Source: Trichobilharzia szidati (Eukaryota; Platyhelminthes; Trematoda; Strigeidida; Schistosomatidae). Taken from it: a stretch of 64,000 bases of DNA. Below, in pieces: positions 34,323 to 45,174 of the stretch (position 1 is the stretch's first letter; each line of letters opens with the position of its first letter). The DNA is taken from positions 160,974,199 through 161,038,198 of the forward strand of contig OX235279.1 in assembly GCA_944472155.2 (NCBI GenBank), in the 5' to 3' direction. A program made the translations under genes and the position numbers. The notes beneath the pieces are model-generated. The model made no database searches. It worked only from the letters and a program-made list of their open reading frames with translations, and was not told the origin of the DNA.

Positions 34323-34867
34323 TATTTTGTATGTGTGTGTACATTAAATTTGTCAAACGAAAATACAATTAGTAAGTTTTTGGTAGAGTTAAGTAATACA
34401 AAAAGCGTTCAGAGGAATTTTGATGTTGATATAATAGGGTAGTAATAAAAGTGACGAGTTGGCATAAACGATTGTTAAAGAAGAGTTGTGTAATAACATG
34501 AATAGTTTGATGAAAGAATTGTGCTCACGGTGCTCACATGGAAACAAAATAAAATACGGAATTACGTAAGACTTTTAAGTGGTTAGAAAAGAAAAAACAA
34601 GCAAAAGTTACGTCAAATTAACAGAGTTACCCCATGATAGTAGATGTGTAGCTGAATAATTTTCTTTTGTATGCATAGTTTTGGTTTTTCTAACTGCAGA
34701 GCAAAGTTGATTTAGAATGACAAGTGGAACAAGTGAAATAATACCGGGGACAATTAAAAGTGAGAGTAATAATAGTAACAATTGACTTAATAAGGAAGAG
34801 TATACAAATTGAATAGACAAAAATGAAAAATTGGTAGAGCCAAAATATCATTGGGGATTGCCATACT

Positions 34868-35411
34868 TTAGCATAGAGGGATTGAGACCATGAAATAAAA
34901 GTTGGAGGGGTTGAACGAACTTTTTCTGTACACAGAGATCTGGCTTTTCTGTTTTGGTGGCCAAAGCTTCAGCAATACAGTTGAGTTGGATACATAGGGA
35001 TTTGGGCAAATTACTTTTTGCCTTGTAGATGACTTTAAAGGCGGAAGCTGTGGAGATAAGGAGATCATTATCGACCAGATGTTCTGTTCAATGATCCCGC
35101 TTCTTGTAGCTCCACTTCTACCTCTTCGTAACCATGCAGGACAGTCTTCTTGTACTACCGATATAGCTAGCTCCACACGAGCAGGTGAATTGATAAACGC
35201 ACTTAGAGTCGGTCAACTGTGGGATCTTGTCCTTCAGGATATTGAATGGTAATGGTAGACTGGATAACACTATTTTCAACAATGCAGCAGGGAATGTCCT
35301 TTTCAGGGACTGTGAGATTCTTCTTGTAGTGTATGCTGTTCCTCTATTACGCCTATTGTTACTATTACTATTCTCACTTTGAGTTGTCCTTGGTCTTATT
35401 TCACTTGTCAT
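34868..35411 (-). pseudogene. PLE GIY-YIG endonuclease relic
   Basis: The minus frame from 35411 gives KRTFPAALLKIVLSS, then a connector and CVYQFTCSCGASYIGSTRRL, the GIY-YIG entry block (YQFTC...YIG.T.R). It then shifts frame, and the remaining tail to 34868 keeps a K.ICPNP..-type C-terminus. It lies in the large intron of the EXOSC5-like gene. Confidence 0.78.
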
Positions 35412-35925
35412 TCTAAATCAATTTTGTTTTGCAACGCTAAATTCTATGCTATCAAATTTCACACAGTGTTACGCATTATCCATTATGGATAAGATTTTAT
35501 ATTGATAAGTCACACAGTGTTATGCAGTAAGTAATATTAACTGATGACTTTTCGAGCACAAACTATTGCTCATAATCATATCAAGTTACTCACACAACTT
35601 TTTTCTTTCATTTATATACATGGGTAGAATTGATTAGACATTTGAATCAAATCAATATAAGATAATGTACATTGGGAAATAAGACGAGTGTTTGTATAGT
35701 CATAATAAGTAACGTGTTAGAATGTTGTGATGTGCTTGAATTGAAATAGAATTTCAAGATTATTTATTATCCTCTTCTGATTTGACTGGTGGTAATAATA
35801 TCTTCCATATCTCTGGTATTTGCATTGAGTCACTTCTACTGCATGTGTTGGGTGTAGACCCAATGAACAAAGATCCAGTAATCAACCTCTCTCTCTCCAC
35901 CTACATAGATTACTTCTTAGAATCT
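35412..35925. other. Unassigned intronic sequence
   Basis: Two related blocks (TTTCACACAGTGTTACGCA near 35457 and AGTCACACAGTGTTATGCA near 35507) form a short direct repeat. Nothing else is supported. Confidence 0.45.
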
Positions 35926-35929
35926 TAGC

Positions 35930-36480
35930 CCCTCTCCCACCCTATTGTGTGGTTGCGTGTTAATGCATGTAGTGCAATTGCTGAGCTTTTTTTCTAAATT
36001 ACTCATCTTCTTTGGGTCAGTCATTCTTACCTTAGCTAAATTCTTATGTTCCGACAATCTGATTACCCCCGATCTACTAGTTTGACTTATGTAGTTGACC
36101 TAACTCACAGTCACTGCAGGGTATTTTGTAAATTATATTATTTTGTGTAATTGGGTCCACCGAGTCTTTTAGCCTACAGAGTTTGTCTCCTGCTTTATTA
36201 AGAATCTTACGTAGGGTCTCAGATGTCCCCTCCTTATATGGTATAACAGTGGATGACTTATATTCTCTCCTATCATTGCACACCCCTTCCAAGTTCTGTA
36301 CAGACAAGCGTTCCGAAGATATTAATGTGTTGATTTTTCTCTAAACACCTTGATCTGGTCGAAGTTATCCCTCAGATTAATCTAGGACATTTGTATTTGC
36401 TGTACTCTGGGTATTTATGAACGTATTCCATTTTTCTATTAAAAGTGTAATCCGAAATCATTCGATTGTTCATTAGGGTA
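35930..36480 (-). pseudogene. PLE GIY-YIG relic of a different lineage
   Basis: The minus frame 36307-36077 has LNKAGDKLCRLKDSVDP..QNNIIYKIPCSDCE, then in another frame ISQTSRSGVIRLSEHKNLAKV. This is a GIY-YIG of the subgroup whose entry reads YKI.C.DC rather than YQFTCSC. It is frameshifted and truncated on both sides. Confidence 0.7.
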
Positions 36481-36544
36481 TAATAAATATCATGTGTTTA
36501 CTGCTTTCTGTTGATGCTGATAGAATTCTACCGGTCAAGTAAGT

Positions 36545-36980
36545 ATGCTGTGTGGTCACCTAGTTGTATGACTTGTCATCCTAGTGCACTTTGAATTGAT
36601 GTCAGATGATGATTGGAGATAATCGGGAGGAAGTCATGACTCCAGCGTTTTGGAGCTTACTGGCACCTCTTCGGCGCGATGTATGTGCAACTTTGAAAGA
36701 ACTGATGTCCCCTACTATCGGAGATTCCAACCCACGTCACCCAGTTATGCTGTCAGAGTTGTTACCACTGAATTAATTGGCTTCATCAACCACACACACA
36801 CACAGGAAATTTAGGTTCGAAGCTTCCTGCCGACAGACTACCTTCAACCATCCATACTGATTTTCAGGAGTGAAATTGTAGGGAATTTATTTTTTTTTCA
36901 AGTCTAATGACGGACTGATATCAGTTAGAGAACCACTGAAAACCAGTAGGGACTACTGGACAATTGGGGCTCGAACCCAG
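36545..36980 (+). repeat. Dispersed repeat fragments
   Basis: Starts with the GCACTTTGAATTG repeat seen at 30940 and 32365. Later it holds GTTAGAGAACCACTGAAAACC and GGGGCTCGAACCCAG, SINE-like blocks partly shared with 5966-6010. A (CA)n tract lies near 36790. Confidence 0.45.
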
Positions 36981-37597
36981 GAGCATCCGGACGGAATTGC
37001 TTGCACTTTTAGTGATTAGTCATGACCAGTGTTGTCCGTCAGTTCATGTGTGTGGGTGCGTGTATGAGGACAATTATTCGCCGATGAGATACTGGCTGAT
37101 GCTCAAGCTAAAGAGTCATGCATTTATTCTCCCCTTTAGTCTAGCATTCTGTACACCCCAACACTGTGTAATGAATGTTTGGCAAAGTTAAACAACAGCG
37201 TCCCAAGGGGTACGAACGCACGAGTGACCTTGAGACGACCAACCAATAGAAATGAGTTATTTTTGCACAAGAATGACATTTATTCACAAGAAAATTTAAT
37301 GAAAACACAATAAACAGGGTATCTTGCTCTGAAATGACTTAAAAATACTTCCTGGTTATAATGAGGAGTATCATTTTTTTAAAAGTTGAACCAGTTTCTG
37401 TACATATATTCGCCGAGGTGACTTAAGGCGGGTTTTATTTGTAACCTGTTTATCGCTCTTATCCTGTTTTGCAGTCTTTCCCGAAAGCCCTCGGTTGAAT
37501 TTCTACGGTTTCCCAGTAGGAGGATCGACGACTACTTACTAGGGTAAGGCGGATAAGAAATCGAATTCAAATAAATAATACCAACTCCAAAATCTAT

Positions 37598-37650
37598 TCC
37601 TAATCGTAACCATAACCTTAATCCTAACCCTAATACCTACCTTAACCCTT
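37598..37650 (+). repeat. Degenerate telomere-like block
   Basis: AACCTTAATCCTAACCCTAATACC-type repeats (CCCTAA-related) lie inside the third Merlin, beside its truncated transposase. Confidence 0.5.
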
Positions 37651-37677
37651 TTCCTGACGCGATACTAATACTATGCA

Positions 37678-38583
37678 ATTAATAGTGTTCTCTGAGCTGG
37701 TTGGTTTAGTTGCGGAGCTTTCGTCATCCTTCTGGACAACATCTTCAGCGCAGTATTTAGCATAAAGTGGAGTGATTTAAATTTCTTCATGAGTGATAGA
37801 ATTGCGTCTCCTGGTAACTATCTTTACATATGTACTGACCATTTTCTATTAACTTGGATTTTAAACTTTCTGGTCACCTGATTTACTTTTTATTAGTTGA
37901 TATATTTCGTCTGGATTAACTAACGTGCTTGTTAGTTGCATTTTTGTTTGAGTACCAGGCTTCTAGGAATTCTCTGGCACTTTTGGTGTTTCCTCTGTCT
38001 AAGATTTTGACATTATCCCAATCAAATTGATGACCATAATTGTCTATATGCGTTGATACCAAAGAATATACATCGTGTCTTCTCACGGCTGATTTGTGAT
38101 CTTGGATTCTAATTCGAAGGGGACGCCCACTTTGGCCGATGTAATGCTTGTTACAGTCCATACAATTTATTTTGTAAATGGTATTGATTTTCTCTCCTTT
38201 TTCTGTTGGATCTTTTGGTTTGCATAATATCGAATTAAGCGATTTGACTGGCTTGTGTGCTATATCTATTTCAAACGGTTTCAGTATTCTAGCTGTTATT
38301 TCAGAGATATTTCTCATGTACGGCAGGATGAATTTTCTTGTGGTCTTTGATGATGGTTTCTTGTTGGTGTTTTGATTCGACTTTAAACACTTTTTGATGA
38401 AATTGTGACGGGGATAACCATTCTTTTTGAAGACCGTTTGTAGATACTTTTCTTCCATTCTTTTCAACTCTGGAGTGTTTGAATTCTTTTAAACAATGTC
38501 TGCACACAGTTTCGTTTGTGAGTAACTGGATTATCGCTAGCACCGCAACTAAACCAATCAGCTCAGAGAACACTAGTAATTGC
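37678..38583 (-). mobile_element. PLE fragment with 45-bp inverted flanks
   Basis: Bases 37678-37722 (TAGTGTTCTCTGAGCTGGTT, then GGTTTAGTTGCGGAGCT) and 38541-38583 are reverse complements with about four mismatches. Inside, 38467-37916 on the minus strand encodes a PLE C-terminal region: MRNISEITARILKPF, a connector, INTIYKINCMDCNKHYIGQSGR, RIQDHKSAVRRHD, STHIDNYGHQFDWDNVKIL and AREFLEAWYS. That is a complete-looking GIY-YIG domain with the conserved Y, YIG, R and H/E positions. The RT part is absent. Confidence 0.75.
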
Positions 38584-38866
38584 AAATCATCCACCTGAGC
38601 TACAAATCTTCTCTATTATATATTAATACTATGTCTAAACAGTAATTAAAAACGTGATATGAGTGAAATTCGCTCCTCAGTTAGTTAGTGAATAGCGCGT
38701 TCATGGTTGCGCGCTATGATAATGACAAGTGTTGTTAGCCAGCGATGATTAGCATGCGTTCAAGGTCATTGTTTAAATTCGCCGGATGTTTCATTGTTTA
38801 ATTTATGTATGCATTTTCTTTGCTTTGTTTTTTTTTCTTCTTTTCTTTGGCTAATCAAACAATCAG

Positions 38867-39201
38867 TGATCACATTTGCAATTGACGTTACTCATCCAAA
38901 ATTACTTATGAGAAAACAAAAAACTGCCTACTCAAATGTACCTGGTATCTTTTCAATATATACTGGTCAACAACAACAATGTCAGATTGGTAGTGGAGTA
39001 GATGAGGCTGACAGTAATGATGAACATCCCCTGGCTGGTATACCAGTTGAGAAATTACTACAAGTTATACAAATGCCAAAATCACTGCATAATAATTCTG
39101 ATGAGTCTTCAGAGAATGATGGTGATGGAAATATTTATGAACAAGCGTTGAATCTACTTGATGCAATGGTTTCACAAATCAACTCTAGTTCACATATATA
39201 A
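38867..39201 (+). CDS. EXOSC5: RRP46/EXOSC5-like exosome subunit, last exon
   Basis: The exon follows a T-rich tract and AATCAG (38861-38866). It reads VITFAIDVTHPKLLMRKQK, then GIFSIYTGQ, a variable acidic part, and YEQALNLLDAMVSQI near the end, with TAA at 39199-39201. 'A.LTFA.D.....LL.....G.YS' is the C-terminal pattern of RRP46 and the last helix fits the fold. The TAA overlaps an AATAAA (39200-39205) that may serve as poly(A) signal. The Gln/Asn/Asp-rich insert is longer than in vertebrates. Assignment of this exon to the gene rests on order, strand and pattern. Confidence 0.68.
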
Positions 39202-39308
39202 TAAAAATTCTTAATATATGTAGATATACATATTTTTGTTATTGAGTGACGTGTTCTTTTTCCATAAGGTTTCTGACTATTGCGTTACAAATTTGAGAGC
39301 CAGTTAAA

Positions 39309-39543
39309 ATAGCATGTTCTTAACTTTGTAGATTACTTTGAAGGAGGAGGCGTTTGTTGAGATGGAATGACCAGTGTTGATGAGGTGTTCGATTACTGCA
39401 CTTCTTATGCAGCCATTACTTCCTTTCTGCAGCCACGCTGGATAGTGTTCTTTGACCCTTTTTGATAGAGGATGCGTGTTGAACGATCGATGTACCTGGC
39501 TGGCTTCACAGCAACAGGTGAACTGATATATACAGATCCGATT
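39309..39543 (-). pseudogene. PLE GIY-YIG relic, head-to-head with the next PLE
   Basis: Reverse strand gives YQFTCC.EASQVHRSFNT, then RVKEHYPAWLQKGS and IRSAVIEHLINTGHS: a GIY-YIG nuclease with the EH.PAW..KG.....S.I.EHL pattern of schistosome PLEs, in one frame with few breaks. Confidence 0.75.
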
Positions 39544-41135
39544 CGGTTATTCTGAAACCTGACAAAGGATCTTGTGTAGTTGTAATGGACAGAAGTGATC
39601 ACAGAACAAAAATGTTATCCACCCTTAATGACAAAAGCAAATTCATAGCCGATGTTCCTTCTGATGATATCAGAAAATTGGAAGGAAAAGTAACCTCTCA
39701 CCTAGTAGAACTTCGTGGCATGGATGTTGTCGATAAACAGGAGTTTAATTCCTTGAAACTCATGGGATCTGACTTTCCAAACCTTTATGGATTACCCAAG
39801 ATTCATAAGGTTGATAATCCATTACGTCCAATTCTACCAATGGTTAGCTGATGTTTGAAGTCCAGTACGCAATGAATTATGTAAGTTTACTTTGAAAGAT
39901 ACATACATTTGAACTTGTTGACTGTCTTGCAGATATGAATATAAAAGATAGGAAAATGTATTCATTTGATGTTAATTCTTTGTTTACTAATGTACCATTG
40001 ATTAAGACTGTTGATATTCTTTGTGACTATATATCTTCTAGTTGTTTTTCATTCCTTATGTACTGACAATGTCCATTTCACGTTTGAAGGTGAACATTTT
40101 CAACTAGTGGATGGTGTTGCCTTGGAGAGTCCATTAGAACCTTTGTTTTCATGTCTTATGTTGAGAACTTGTCCCTCGATTTAATTTCTAAATTGTCCTT
40201 CTATAGGAGATATGTAGATGATATCATTTTGATATGTGACGATCATAAAGATGTGAGTCGTCTATTAGATAGACTTAACTCTGTACAGAATCATACAAGT
40301 CGTACATGCGAGGAAGAAAGTCACAACCAGCTTGCATTTTTAGACATACTTCTGAGTCGAAGAGATGATGGTTCAATGAAACGATCAATCTACAGAAAGC
40401 CCACTAGGACAGGGCAATACCTTAATTTGTGCATTACAGTATAAGAGAGGCTTGGTGAAATGTCTATTTGAGAGGATTCAACGTATTTGCACGGCTGATG
40501 TTATAGAGAAAGGAAATGAAATATTGATGGATACTCCTCTTGTTGAAGACGGATGTCCTTCGAAATTGTTAAACAGGTGTGGAAGTAAATTAGTCTTTAA
40601 ACCTACAATCTATATCTCCCCTAAGAAAAATGTCTTCGTCAAATTACCATATAACGGGGAAATAAACAGTAGGATTTCGAGACAAAGGTTGAATTCGGTC
40701 ATCCGTAGAACCTATTATGCAGTCTGACTTGTAATTATCGAAAAAGCCAAAAGTATGCTCCACTGCAAACCTCAGAAGTGCACAAATGATTATGTCACAT
40801 CCCACACTACTTCCCTATTTTCATGTATCTGTGTGAACACATATACTTAGGGAGGAGTAATCGTGCTTTGCATGTGAGGGTGGGAGAGCATATCCCGAAA
40901 TGGTTTGAAAAACAAATGAATTGTGGAAAACCAATAGACGCAGGTGTCAGACTACCAACTTCGTCTATAGCTAAACATCTAATCGAGATTAACCATAAGG
41001 TTGATGTTAACTCAGCCTTTAAGGTCATCTATCGAAAAATGGTCAAGGGCGCTTATCGGAATACGCTGAGGCTATAGCTATTCATAAACTCAATGCTCCC
41101 CCATGTATTCAAAAGCAGTTTATTATTACTCTACC
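39544..41135 (+). pseudogene. Degenerate PLE: RT and GIY-YIG in order
   Basis: Blocks in order: ILKPDKGSCVVVMDRSDH (RT N-terminal, 39553), LYGLPKIHKV..PLRPI (39787), FDVNSLFTNVPLIKTV (motif A, 39965), a broken motif B near 40100, YRRYVDDIILICD (motif C, 40204), LAFLDILLSRRDDGSMKR (40345), then a connector. Last come YLGRSNRALHVRVGEHIPKW and IAKHLIEINH..., the GIY-YIG part at 40845-41070. At least five stops or shifts separate the blocks. Confidence 0.85.
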
Positions 41136-41655
41136 CATAACCTACCTTGGTAATCCTTATTTGATTGGGTTACTAAACGTTGTGCTAATCATTCTGAAAT
41201 CCTTTTTTGTCACTTTGTTTAATTTAATTGCCCTTAATTTTTTCATATATATATTGACTTGACAAGTAAATGTGTGATCAGACTGTTCGAAATGTAAAGC
41301 GCAAATACATCACATTTTTCAGATAATCTCCGTCTTCTAATAACACTATTGAAATATCCAATGAAGTTCTATTGTTCTTTCGTGTTGCTGTTTTTCTCCC
41401 CTGACCCACACTTGTATTTTTTATGTATCTGTAGTTTTTTGTCATGCTGTGTGTGTTACGTGGAGTGCGGGACCTTGAACTGCTGCACATCTGTTCGAAG
41501 TTCTTTGTTGAAAGCAGTCTGTCAGTCAGTAAAATATTAGTATATTTATATGCAGTAGGACACCATTTTTGCTAACGTAGCATTTGTTTTGATTTCTCTG
41601 AATAGGTATGGAATGTCACCACTTCAAAATGCTTTTCATCTTACTAAGTTCCCGG
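41136..41655. other. Unassigned sequence between elements
   Basis: No domain-bearing frame. May include the PLE 3' end and the lost 3' LTR side of the next element. Confidence 0.4.
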
Positions 41656-41659
41656 TCAA

Positions 41660-44547
41660 TTACGTCAACAGTTTGTAAATGCTACGTCCAGAACGCGTTT
41701 TCTTAGAGGGTTCGATCGAAGGCTCATGGGCTTTCGCCGTGCTAATGAGTTCTTCAACGGTTAAAGGATACTCAATTACTTGTGGATTATCGGGTACGTT
41801 TAGCTTTAGACTAATAGGATTACCTTCCAAGTAAGCCGGTTTCACACAATCAATGCTGACGGTGTCTTCACGGCTTTTTTTGTCTAAAAGAAAGAATTTT
41901 TCCGTACGTTTAACTACTTTATATGGTCCGTCATACGGGGTTTCTAGAGGGCGACGCACAGAGTCGCGACGAACAAATACGTGTGACGAAGTTTTTAAAC
42001 AGGGGTGAACGAAGACATCAATGGACTGTGGTAGGAGGGGAGCAGGTCTAACTGAACGCATTGCGTTTGTAAGCCTGCTGACGTAGGAGGCGTGATCTGC
42101 CGCTGGTGAGAAGCTCGAGGGAGAAACAAACTCACCTGGCCAACAAAACCGACTAGTTACGAGCTTGATGGTAGTTCGAATACCTGGGTATGATAGGCCA
42201 TACAACGCATTGAAGACGTCACGGCGATATTTTTTAGACACGATGGGGCGAGGAGTACCGGTTAAAATGTCACAGAAAATAGTATCTTTTCCTATACTTA
42301 AGGGTTTCTTGGCTGATTGTAGTTATTTTCGACAACTCATGCTGAAGCTCGGTATCTTCTTTTTGAAGACGAGCCAGTTTTACTAGGTCCATGCCGTCTT
42401 TTGGGCGAGGTAACAAACGCGCGACAAGGCATCTGCCACAGTGTTGTTCACTCCGAGTACTTGGAGAATATCCGATGTAAACTGTGAAATATAGTCAAGT
42501 TGTCGTGATTCCCTGGGTGAATACTTATCTGAAATTGAGTTCAGAGAGTACGTCAGAGGTTTGTGGTCTGTGAAGATTATGAATTCACGACCCTCAACTG
42601 AATGTCAAAAATGGTGTATAGCACAGTACATAGCTAGAAGTTCTCTTCCAAACGTGCTGTACTTTGTTTCAGCTAATTGAAGGCGCCTCGAGAAAAAGGC
42701 GAGTGGTTGCCACTCGCTGTTAACTAGTTGTTGCAGAACTGCGCCGATTGCGGTGTCTGATGCATCAACTGATATACTTAACGGTGCCGTTGGATCAGGA
42801 TACATAAGAAGGGTGGCATCCGTAGTGGCTTTCTTTACCTGAGCAAAAGCATTTTGAGCAGACGCGTCAAGTTCGATAGACTTGTTATTCCCTCGAAGAA
42901 GGTCTGTCAATGGCTGAATCAGAGAAGCACAGTTGGGAATAAACCGTCGGTAATAACTTACCGAGCCGTTAAAAGTGCGAGGACTTTTCACTGTTTATGG
43001 CTCTGGAAAGTTCAGTATCGCTTCGACTTTAGTAGCGAGTGGGCGAATGCCCTGGCAGTCAATAGTGTGACCCAGGAAGTCGAGTGAGTCAACGCCTATC
43101 TGACACTTTTGAATATTGATGGTAACACCATGTAGGCGTAACCTTTCAAATGCCAAGTCCAAGTGTCTAAGGGGAGTTTCCTTGTCGGGACTGGCAATGA
43201 GGCAGTCGTCCAAGTATGCGTATACAAAGTCGAGACCGCGAAATACTTCATCGATGAAGCGTTGGAATGTTTGTGCTGCATTCCGGAGGCCGAATGGCGT
43301 ACGTAGAAATTCGAAAAGTCCGAAAGGCGTGATGATGGCCGTTTTCGGAATACCTTCCGTTGCCATCGGGATTTGGTTATCCGCTTTAACCAAGTCGATT
43401 TTAGAGAATATAGATGCGCCAGATAACGTTGCCGTCAAGTTGTGTATGTGAGGCAAAAGGTAGCAATCAGGGGTTGTTTTGGCGTTCACTTGCCGGTAAT
43501 CACCATTTTGCTTCCTCGCTGTAGATGTTGTGATACCAGCACCAGTCAGGATTTTTGAGAGAACGTGGGTTGGACTCAGATTGACCACGTGCGTTTTGCC
43601 GTTGAGGGGATTTAAGACGACGGTAGGAGGAATTGCTAGGCATGTTTGACCTAAGAATCTGATGGATGGAGTTGCATAACTCTATCATTGCAGTACCCTT
43701 ACTCGAAGTCTGTTCGGTAACTGAGTATATTTCGGTAACTGACCGTTTAGTTATCTCTAGAATTTTATCTACAGAGACAGCTAGTCATCCATAGGAACAC
43801 CCTGAAGTGTCACAAGTACAGTCTGTATTGACTGTGGCAGTTTGGATACAAAGAGTTCTCTGAACAGTCATTCGTCGAACTGACTTTGACCAATGATCTC
43901 TCTCATTTTTACCAGCATGCTCACGACTGACTGATCCCCTAACTCGATGTTACGAAATAATTCATCCAGACGCTGTCGATCCGTGAGAACGTTTCTCCTG
44001 AGGAGGGATGCTTTGAGCAACTCGTACGAGTTACTTACCTCTAGAGCGTGAATAACTGCGAGGAACGTTGATCGGTTATCCCATGCTCACAAAAATCAGA
44101 CTCAGCTATCTGAAACCACGTCTCAGCATTATCTGGCCAATATGGTTCGATCTGAATTGTTTTGGCGGTTGAGCGAATACGAATAACCTTGCGGGTAGGA
44201 TCACTCATGACGAAATGTATGCCGATTACAATACGGTAGAAGAACAAACACAAAATGGAACGAACTCACCGGGTTTATCTGCGTGTTTATTGAAGGTGAA
44301 GTTCGTGGTTGGGCTCACCAGTGTGGTGGTTGAAGGTATCGACGTTCACGAGCTGTACGGAATATACTAACGCAAGATCTTATACCAACAACTTCTACAG
44401 TGTTCGCTCTTCGAGTACCAAAGACAAAGCAAAAGACCAGATTTAGTCGTCCGAAGTAAGAAATATATTTGGGAACAAGTCGCGGGTTGAAGTGAATGCT
44501 TAGATAGCTAGTAATCGTGCACGCACGTGACACGACGGAGTAGCAAC
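41660..44547 (-). mobile_element. CsRn1/Boudicca-type LTR element, minus strand, rearranged
   Basis: Reading leftward: 5' LTR (44547-44322), gag start MSDPTRKVIRIR (44253), gag pieces, CHCC finger WCWYHNIYSEEAKW (near 43505), then directly RT NGDYRQVNAKT with the protease and RT start deleted. It continues with FSKIDLVKADNQIPMA, AYLDDCLIAS, RNase H VDASDTAIGAVLQQ, the tether VKLARLQKED, integrase zinc part RFCWPG joined to EFVSPSSF, and the GPY module. The integrase core is missing at exactly the same junction as in the copy at 16168-19732. No 3' LTR is present; the element stops near 41660. Confidence 0.87.
42605..43588 (-). pseudogene. RT and RNase H of the minus-strand CsRn1-type element
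   Basis: Two frames join near 42993: RT (43588-42995) with motif A KIDLVKA, RTPFGLRNAAQTFQRFIDEV (motif B region) and YAYLDDCLIASPD (motif C), then connection and RNase H (42991-42605) with YYRRFIPNCASLIQPL, SVDASDTAIGAVL and YSTFGRELLAMYCAIHHF. This is the part deleted in the copy at 16168, so the two copies complement each other except for the integrase core. Confidence 0.85.
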
Positions 44548-44850
44548 ATTGGATGCTGACCCTCACTGTTTAAGTCGACTTGTTTAACTGAAGGCTTCCG
44601 GTCAAGCAGCCCCGCCATTTGCTACTCCGTCGTGTCACGTGCGTGCACGATTACTAGCTATCTAAGCATTCACTTCAACCCGCGACTTGTTCCCAAATAT
44701 ATTTCGTACTTCGGACGACTATATCTGGTCTTTTGCTTTGTCATTGGTACTCGAAGAGCGAACACTATAGAAGTTGTTGGTATAAGATCTTGCGTTAGTA
44801 TACTCCGTACAGTTCGCGAACGTCGATACCTTCAGCCTCCAAATTATGTA
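44322..44850. repeat. Head-to-head (inverted) LTR pair
   Basis: A minus-oriented LTR (44547-44322) abuts a plus-oriented LTR (44548-44850). Each lacks part of its U3 start, the plus copy beginning at the ACATTGGATGCTGACC region. The arms are clearly >90% alike over about 220 bases, e.g. ATATATTTGGGAACAAGTCG versus CGACTTGTTCCCAAATATAT. The centre spans 44545-44635. Confidence 0.85.
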
Positions 44851-45174
44851 GGAGAATTGACTTCAAGCTTTATTTTTCCCAGATATTTGTATTACATTCT
44901 TCTGATGTCTGGGTTCTTTGTTAATGCGAAGACAATATTTCTATGTCTCTTTATGTGTTGCACAAACATACTATTTTGCAGACTGTTCCAACTGACTCCA
45001 ATGTCAGAAAGAACAAACAAACTGTAAATTCAGCATACATCGAAATATGTGTAACTTATATATTAACTTATCCATGCCCGTACAATTGGTATGTTCCTGC
45101 ATAAACAGGAACATATATACATATAAGATGTCAACAGTGAATACCCAGCTACCACTACATCAGTATCTGATATC

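Larger units (their letters stand above)
37181..38783 (-). mobile_element. Third Merlin transposon, containing a PLE insertion
   Basis: Ends GGCAAAGTTAAACAA (37181) and reverse GGCGAATTTAAACAA (38783) are inverted. The flanks GAATGTTT and GGATGTTT agree at 7 of 8 positions, as for a diverged 8-bp Merlin duplication. Minus-strand transposase remnants at 37325-37500 include an EYMYRNWF-like block. A PLE endonuclease fragment flanked by its own inverted repeats lies at 37678-38583. The whole is inside the EXOSC5-like intron. Confidence 0.7.
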
